This document shows positions 58,915 through 64,000 of a DNA stretch of 64,000 bases, piece after piece. Origin of the DNA: Phaseolibacter flectens ATCC 12775 (GTDB lineage Bacteria; Pseudomonadota; Gammaproteobacteria; Enterobacterales; Enterobacteriaceae); NCBI RefSeq assembly GCF_000518745.1, contig NZ_JAEE01000001.1, positions 555,084-619,083 on the forward strand, written 5' to 3'. The translations under genes were made by a program, and so were the position numbers. The notes below the pieces were generated by a model, which saw nothing but the letters and a program-made list of their open reading frames with translations, was not told where the DNA came from and made no database searches. Each line of letters opens with the position of its first letter. Position 1 is the stretch's first letter.

Positions 58915-59853
58915 TTATACCGCAGCCTGTAATCCAAAAAAATCTCGCGCTACTGCGGCGTCTTTAGCAATCTGTATTTTGAGCGCCTGCAATGATGCAA
59001 AACGCTGCTCGTCTCTTATTTTATGCCGTAGTATGACCCGCAGATGCCGGCCATACAAATTTTCTTGCACATCAAAAAGATGCACCTCAAGTTGCTGTCG
59101 TATCCCTTGGATAGTTGGGCGAGTGCCAATATTCGCAACACCTTGAAAGGTTCCCCCCTTAGCATCATGAATTTCAACTGCAAACACGCCTTTTACCGGC
59201 GACACGCTACGTTTTAAGAGGATGTTCGCCGTGGGAAACCCCAACTTTCTGCCTAGGGCATCACCATAGATAACTCGGCCATGGAGGCTATAAGGCCGAC
59301 CCGCTAACTGCGCTGCAGCACTGAAATCATTGCGCGCCAGAGCCAAGCGGATAGCAGTACTGCTCACTCGCACGCCTTGATGGCAATAAGTTTGAGTATT
59401 GGTGACCTCAAATCCCAGTAACGATCCGGCTTGTTTAAGTAACTGGAAATCCCCTTGTCGGCCAGCGCCAAAACGAAAATCATCACCCACAGCCAACAAT
59501 TTCACACCCAATTTATCAACGAGAATGTCACGTATAAAATGATCCGCACTCAACTCAGAGAAAGCCTGATCAAAATTAATGCAAAGTACCTGATCAACCC
59601 CCGTCTGTTGTAGGTAGGTCAATTTTTCTCGTAACCGTGTCAGTCGAGCTGGCGCCTGTTGTCCTTTAAAAAACTCCAGCGGTTGAGGTTCAAAAATCAT
59701 GACCACAACAGGTAAATCCCGTCGTCGTCCTTCCTCATGAAGTTGTTTTAACAACACCTGATGTCCTGTGTGCACACCATCGAAATTACCAATAGTTAAA
59801 ACACAGCCCTTCTGCAGTGGCGTGATATTGCGCAATCCGCGGATAAACTTCAT
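58915..59853 (-). CDS. ribF: RibF, bifunctional riboflavin kinase / FAD synthetase
   Basis: RibF converts riboflavin to FMN and then FAD. The 312 residues (E. coli 313) have an N-terminal adenylyltransferase domain with [13 protein letters not shown] (near 20-32) and [16 protein letters not shown]-terminal kinase domain carries [16 protein letters not shown] and EVHLFD. It is the first gene of the ribF-ileS-lspA-fkpB-ispH run and is divergent from rpsT. Confidence 0.97.
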   Translation of the reverse strand: MKFIRGLRNITPLQKGCVLTIGNFDGVHTGHQVLLKQLHEEGRRRDLPVVVMIFEPQPLEFFKGQQAPARLTRLREKLTYLQQTGVDQVLCINFDQAFSELSADHFIRDILVDKLGVKLLAVGDDFRFGAGRQGDFQLLKQAGSLLGFEVTNTQTYCHQGVRVSSTAIRLALARNDFSAAAQLAGRPYSLHGRVIYGDALGRKLGFPTANILLKRSVSPVKGVFAVEIHDAKGGTFQGVANIGTRPTIQGIRQQLEVHLFDVQENLYGRHLRVILRHKIRDEQRFASLQALKIQIAKDAAVARDFFGLQAAV

Positions 59854-60171
59854 AGCATACTCAATTAGCCATAATCTAAAATAATTATACCCTGACCAAC
59901 GAACAAAATTAACCCATAATCGTCTTCTTTCAGGTCAGAGGCTCATTTTGTTGCAGAAAAACCCCTAACAGCAGCCTCAATAATAATTTTATTATGAAAT
60001 AAGCTGTATTCCCGCGCAGGAAACTGGTAGAATCCTGCGCCATCAGTTACGTAACCGGGTGTCATTATTTAATGACGCTTATTTGCACAAATCCATTGAC
60101 AAGATAAGGTACAACAGGCATAGTCCTCGGCCTTTGATTTGTCCATAAAGAACATATTTGGGAGTTGGACC
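59854..60171. other. Divergent ribF-rpsT promoter region
   Basis: This roughly 318-base stretch separates the two divergent genes and has no recognisable coding frame. It contains the rpsT promoter at 60096-60124. A ribF promoter should also lie here but I cannot place it with confidence. Confidence 0.6.
60096..60124 (+). promoter_or_regulatory. Putative rpsT promoter
   Basis: A perfect TTGACA (60096-60101) is followed after 17 bases by CATAGT (60119-60124), which matches four of six -10 bases. A GC-rich discriminator (CCTCGGCC) follows, typical of promoters under stringent control. The rpsT start lies about 48 bases downstream. Confidence 0.65.
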
Positions 60172-60435
60172 TTGGCTAATATCAAATCAGCTAAGAAACG
60201 CGCTGTAACATCAGAAAAACGTCGCAAGCACAATGCAAGCCGTCGTTCTATGATGCGTACTTTTGTTAAGAAAGTCTACGCGGCTATCGCTGCTGGCGAT
60301 AAAGAGAACGCTTTAAAAGCATTTTCTGATATGCAACCTATTGTGGATCGTCAGGCAGCTAAAGGCCTGATCCACAAAAATAAAGCAGCGCGTTACAAAG
60401 CAAACCTGACTGCACAAATTAATAAAATGGCTTAA
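60172..60435 (+). CDS. rpsT: Ribosomal protein S20
   Basis: S20 is a primary 16S rRNA-binding protein of the small subunit. I chose the TTG at 60172 (read [11 protein letters not shown]) because it gives exactly 87 residues, aligns with E. coli S20, which also starts with TTG, and has GGAG seven bases upstream. An ATG 11 codons earlier would add unsupported residues. The basic, helical sequence [15 protein letters not shown]-like (here [20 protein letters not shown]) is typical. The weak start codon fits the known autoregulation of S20 translation. Confidence 0.97.
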   Translation: MANIKSAKKRAVTSEKRRKHNASRRSMMRTFVKKVYAAIAAGDKENALKAFSDMQPIVDRQAAKGLIHKNKAARYKANLTAQINKMA

Positions 60436-60455
60436 TCACCATTTCAATTTGTGTT

Positions 60456-60480
60456 AAAAACCGGCCATGGCCGGTTTTTT
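60456..60480 (+). terminator. Intrinsic terminator of rpsT
   Basis: An A-run leads into CCGGCC and GGCCGG (palindrome CCGGCCATGGCCGG, 60461-60474), followed by TTTTTT. It is 20 bases after the rpsT stop and is a textbook rho-independent terminator. Confidence 0.93.
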
Positions 60481-62148
60481 ATTACCGATAAAACCACTCG
60501 GCTTATCCTCAATCACACCATTCAATGATCATCACCAGCCCCTGTTAGCCTGCGATAAATCAGGTGCGATTTAACAACACTGACCAGAGCAATACACTGC
60601 CCTTCAATACAAGGTAACATTGAAAAGTGAACGACTAATGCCACAAAGTCGTACGGGCTGACTGCCTAATGACCCACTCTGTCATTTCCCTGTCAGAAAA
60701 TAAATAGACCTAGGCTAACTCACGACTTAACCCGCAACGATCCCAAGGAAAGAAAAAGTAATCAGGACAGAAGCTGCTCCACTACTCATTTCGATGGGTG
60801 CAGAAGTCACAGGATCAGCGTCGCGGCTTTAAGTAACTCGATGCTGTCACTGATCTCATTGTCTTTGAGGTGCATTCAGGCTAAGATAAGAAGGCACCAT
60901 CTGCTGACGAGATTGCGCAATTTCAGGATTCAGATTCCCACCTTATGATCATTATTGATTCGGTAACGATGTCAAGACGTTGCTATTTAAGGGCGATATA
61001 AGAGTAACCCCATTGCATTCTCGCCCGATGATCAGTCATACCATTAAATAAAAAGAGAGGTTTATTGTGGTATGTCTTGTGACTTATAGCATATGCATTA
61101 ACATGCCAACCCGATGACCATGATGATCAGTTCTTTCACTGATTTATCTCGCATTTGATAGACTGACTGTTCAAAACTCGGCATATTTAACAATAAGAAA
61201 TCGAGCAGCTGAGCGTATCAACTGCCTTAACAAGATTAACGTTAAACAGATTTAATTTATTTAAAGAATTACTTAACGAAACTCATCCTTTCACACACCA
61301 ATAAACAGAGAATCTATCAACTTTTCTCTTGATGATTCATCCTCAATAAATCAAATGATCAGTAAGTCATTTTTCTAGGAAAACCTGCAACTTGTGATCA
61401 TGGATTACCTAAAAAGATCGCGGTTCTTTTATCCACGAATAGATTGCTTTCAAAAACTTTTTTACTCGGAGACAAAAATAGCACAGAAGCATATAAATCG
61501 ATCACGAATAAAATCCCGATATTGTGCCTTTCATTATCCTTAGTAAAGAAAATTCATTGTTATAAAACCAATTAAAATCAGAAAGATATAAATTATTGCT
61601 TTTATTTACAGCCAAATCGATAACAAGCAACAATGATAGACAGATCGCTTTAATGATTTTATACCGGTATGCGAACCATCAAAACTTCACGGATACCATG
61701 CTTATTCTTGTGAGTTGAATCAATTCGCTAACACTAACAGGCCGAAAATGACATTATCGCAATCATCATAAAGATTGAACGCCTCGCACTGGTGACTAAC
61801 TAGGCAAGGTGATTCTTCCTATTCTTGCCGAGGATACTGACACGCGATTTGTGTGTAACAACTCTGGGAATTTACTTATCATTGATTTATTGATTTATTG
61901 ATTTATTGATTTATTGATTTATTGATTATAGCGATTAATCCAATAATCAGAAAAAGAACCAATGAATTCGCGTTAATTTCTTTTTATTTCATCATCGCTA
62001 ATTGAGTCTGTCGCCTATTGATATCATCAACTTAAAGACTGTTTATTGAAAAATTAATCATGACTAAAATAAATTGGTCATGATTAATGATAAACTTCGA
62101 TTAAATTAACAGAATCTATTCAACCCCAATGTGCTTACCTGATCGTTA
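60481..62148. other. Large gene-poor region between rpsT and the Tle1-like gene
   Basis: About 1.67 kb without a recognisable gene on either strand; open frames are short and broken by stops. In E. coli nhaR and nhaA lie beyond rpsT, but I find no trace of either. The segment 60740-61000 has less biased composition than its surroundings and could be decayed coding sequence, though I cannot assign it. TGATCA-type words recur through 60520-61400, and an 8-bp tandem repeat is at 61881-61928. Confidence 0.6.
61881..61928. repeat. Tandem 8-bp repeat, six units
   Basis: Five perfect copies of ATTGATTT are followed by one copy ending in A (ATTGATTA), making 48 bases of direct repeat in a gene-free region. 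Such a tract can change length by slipped-strand replication. It is about 220 bases beyond the stop of the Tle1-like gene, so any role in expression of that gene would be indirect. Confidence 0.95.
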
Positions 62149-63765
62149 TCAGATACCATCACCTTGTATTTGGACACCATTACTGTCATAGACAGCTCGA
62201 ATAAAGTCATCGGTCGGTCTGTTAGTTTTGATAATACGTGTGATTTTATTAAATACATCATCCGTATCAGACCATGCACTATGAAGTTGTTTCTCCGTGA
62301 GATACTGTTTGTCATCACCAATTTTAATTTCAAATGCACTCTGAGAATAGCTGAATGACGTATGAATATAATCTTGAGAAACTCGCTTTATTTGCTCATC
62401 GGTTAATGGCGTAATCGCTTTCCCCTTCTCATGATCTAATGCCTGTTGTTGTAGACTCTGATACACATCTTGCAAGGGTTCGGGTACTGGATTTTGTTGT
62501 AAGATCTGTTTTTTATCAGGAAACACAACACCCGCCCTTTCTGCTGCTTCAAGCATCAAACGCAGTGGGATATTACTGTACCCGACTTTCACTTCACGTC
62601 GCAAATAGACAGCCACACCTTTAAAAGTATCAGAATACAGATCTTGAATTTCTAATATAGCATGAGGTGCAGTCACTGCATAATTCCAACCTTGACGAGA
62701 TTTTAAATCATCAATTACTTTTTGTGCTTTAGCCACAGCCTCTTTTCGAGTTTTTTCATCAATATAATGGAAAATTTGTGATATAAAGCTTCGCTCAATA
62801 CGAGGTTTCGCATATCCTCCTCCCACATCAGAGTGTACACCAGGAATAGCAAGAGATGCGTAGTGAGGTAATACCTCATTTGACGAGAAATTATAACGGC
62901 ATTCATCTTGTGCTGTTAAATGAGTTACCTTACCAACAGAATTCGCTGCCAGCGTAATATCAATCTCTCCTGTTTGTCCATCATGAACATTGCCTGCAAA
63001 ATCCCCCTCAGATAAAGCAAATACCGCAGCAACAGTATCAAAAATGCCAAGGAAACGAACACTGCCGGCACTATTACTATGAGTATTTTTCCAATTTTTT
63101 CCTAATGCATCACCGATTGCCTTCACTAATATCGGATCTTTTTTATAAACTCGATTAGAAAAATGTCTAGCTGACGCACACCCACGACTGAACCCATAGA
63201 CATCAAAGATAATTTCTTCGACCATTGTATCAGTATTCGTTTGTACCCACGTTTGCAGAAAATAACTAATTTGTTCGATGGCTTTATCCGTCCGACCAAT
63301 CACACCGCGCGTTTTATTTTTCTCATTATATGTCCATCCCAAAGAGGCTGTTAATGGATCATCTAATTTTCCTCGTTCACTACCAATACCATCTAAATAA
63401 ATTGCAAAATATTGGTTATCATACATAACTTGCTGATCCTTGGCATAGGATTTATATAATAGCGCAACATTTGAAATCCCATTATGGTAGCTCGTGGTTC
63501 TATCAAAAACACCATCAAGCAGATCTTCCAACGGATCACCTAACAATTCTGACTGACTGTATTTTTTAATTAAAGCACGATCAGCATCGTCAGCATTCTG
63601 GCTATTTTGATTAATGTACTCCTCTATAACTAAACGATCCTTTTCATTACCTGAAGCCAATTCATTCAGAGTTAAAGCTTTACTGTTATGCAATGGTGGT
63701 TGTTTTCCGACATTAAATTTATTATTAAGCGTACCATCAAAAAATATTCCAAAATATAATTTCAT
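62149..63765 (-). CDS. Tle1-like phospholipase / DUF2235 alpha-beta hydrolase, probable T6SS effector
   Basis: Proteins of this family include type VI secretion effectors (Tle1) that hydrolyse membrane phospholipids in rival cells. I chose the ATG at 63765 (MKLYFGIFFDGTLNN) because AGAGGG lies four bases upstream; ATGs further up lack this. The 538 residues show the nucleophile elbow YGFSRGCASARHF (Ser193), the LGIFDTVAAV aspartate (Asp243) and PGVHSDVGGGY (His311). These positions are close to the triad reported for the enteroaggregative E. coli Tle1. No secretion (VgrG, PAAR) or immunity gene is visible alongside. The T6SS role is inferred from the family. Confidence 0.85.
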   Translation of the reverse strand: MKLYFGIFFDGTLNNKFNVGKQPPLHNSKALTLNELASGNEKDRLVIEEYINQNSQNADDADRALIKKYSQSELLGDPLEDLLDGVFDRTTSYHNGISNVALLYKSYAKDQQVMYDNQYFAIYLDGIGSERGKLDDPLTASLGWTYNEKNKTRGVIGRTDKAIEQISYFLQTWVQTNTDTMVEEIIFDVYGFSRGCASARHFSNRVYKKDPILVKAIGDALGKNWKNTHSNSAGSVRFLGIFDTVAAVFALSEGDFAGNVHDGQTGEIDITLAANSVGKVTHLTAQDECRYNFSSNEVLPHYASLAIPGVHSDVGGGYAKPRIERSFISQIFHYIDEKTRKEAVAKAQKVIDDLKSRQGWNYAVTAPHAILEIQDLYSDTFKGVAVYLRREVKVGYSNIPLRLMLEAAERAGVVFPDKKQILQQNPVPEPLQDVYQSLQQQALDHEKGKAITPLTDEQIKRVSQDYIHTSFSYSQSAFEIKIGDDKQYLTEKQLHSAWSDTDDVFNKITRIIKTNRPTDDFIRAVYDSNGVQIQGDGI

Positions 63766-64000
63766 AAAACCCTCTTTATTTTTCATAACGGTGAGTAAAT
63801 GAATTATCATGATGTTTTAAATAAAAACACTTAACCGAAGATAACACCCAGTAAAAATTAATCACTGTTATTGATTAAAAAAATTGAAATCTTATTGAAT
63901 ACAGGATTTTTCTGATGATTATCGATGATAATACGCTGCGATAACCGTCATCGTCATGAAGGGGATATTCAAAACCCAAATTAATAAATGGATAAGCGTA
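63766..64000. other. Upstream region of the Tle1-like gene, to window end
   Basis: AT-rich sequence with no recognisable gene. It should contain the promoter of the Tle1-like gene. The upstream neighbour, which would help decide whether the gene belongs to a type VI secretion cluster, lies outside the window. Confidence 0.5.

Noticed and set aside
60481-61450. DnaA-box-like words (TTATCCTCA near 60502, TTATCCACG near 61427)
   Set aside because: Only two imperfect, widely spaced words with no AT-rich unwinding array or origin-linked genes; not evidence of an origin.
60481-62148. Remnants of nhaR or nhaA after rpsT
   Set aside because: Conceptual reading of both strands showed no LysR helix-turn-helix or NhaA membrane motifs.

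Overview
The window is a core chromosome segment of a gammaproteobacterium of the order Enterobacterales. Nearly every protein reads as a close counterpart of an Escherichia coli protein, and gene order follows the first ~110 kb of the E. coli map in inverted orientation. Moderate-to-low GC and the protein variants suggest a Morganellaceae-like member (Proteus, Providencia, Xenorhabdus, Photorhabdus or a relative). The genus cannot be fixed from the sequence alone.

Layout. (1) 1-18656, minus strand: the division and cell wall (dcw) cluster, mraZ-rsmH-ftsL-ftsI-murE-murF-mraY-murD-ftsW-murG-murC-[gap]-ftsQ-ftsA-ftsZ-lpxC-secM-secA. ddlB, normally between murC and ftsQ, is missing. An AT-rich spacer and a 48-codon ORF abutting ftsQ occupy its place. 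(2) 19013-22397, minus strand: cra, ilvH and ilvI. (3) 22982-27837, plus strand: leuL leader peptide, attenuator and leuABCD; leuO is absent. (4) 27876-32706: setA, then a TPP riboswitch controlling thiBPQ; no sgrR or sgrS is recognisable. (5) 32683-40547: yabI, polB, rapA, rluA and djlA; the araCBAD block is absent. (6) 40737-47479, plus strand: lptD-surA-pdxA-rsmA-apaG-apaH. (7) 47536-59853, minus strand: folA, carB, carA, dapB, ispH, fkpB, lspA, ileS and ribF; the E. coli genes normally between folA and carB, and rihC, are absent. (8) 60172-60435: rpsT, followed by about 1.7 kb with no recognisable gene, then a Tle1/DUF2235-type phospholipase gene (62149-63765), the one clearly accessory gene.

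The genes serve peptidoglycan precursor synthesis and septation (mur, mraY, fts), lipid A and outer membrane assembly (lpxC, lptD, surA), secretion and lipoprotein processing (secM, secA, lspA), branched-chain amino acid synthesis (ilvIH, leuABCD), thiamine uptake (thiBPQ), carbamoyl phosphate, lysine, isoprenoid, folate, pyridoxal and flavin synthesis, and translation (ileS, rpsT, rsmA, rluA).

Regulation readable in the sequence includes the SecM arrest peptide, four MraZ operator repeats with 10-bp period, the leu attenuator, a TPP riboswitch, PurR-like and ArgR-like boxes upstream of carAB, and conserved non-ATG starts (carA, rpsT, ispH, polB, apaG, cra). No unmistakably new system is visible. 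The best leads are the ddlB-replacement ORF next to ftsQ and the isolated Tle1-like gene beside a large empty region.
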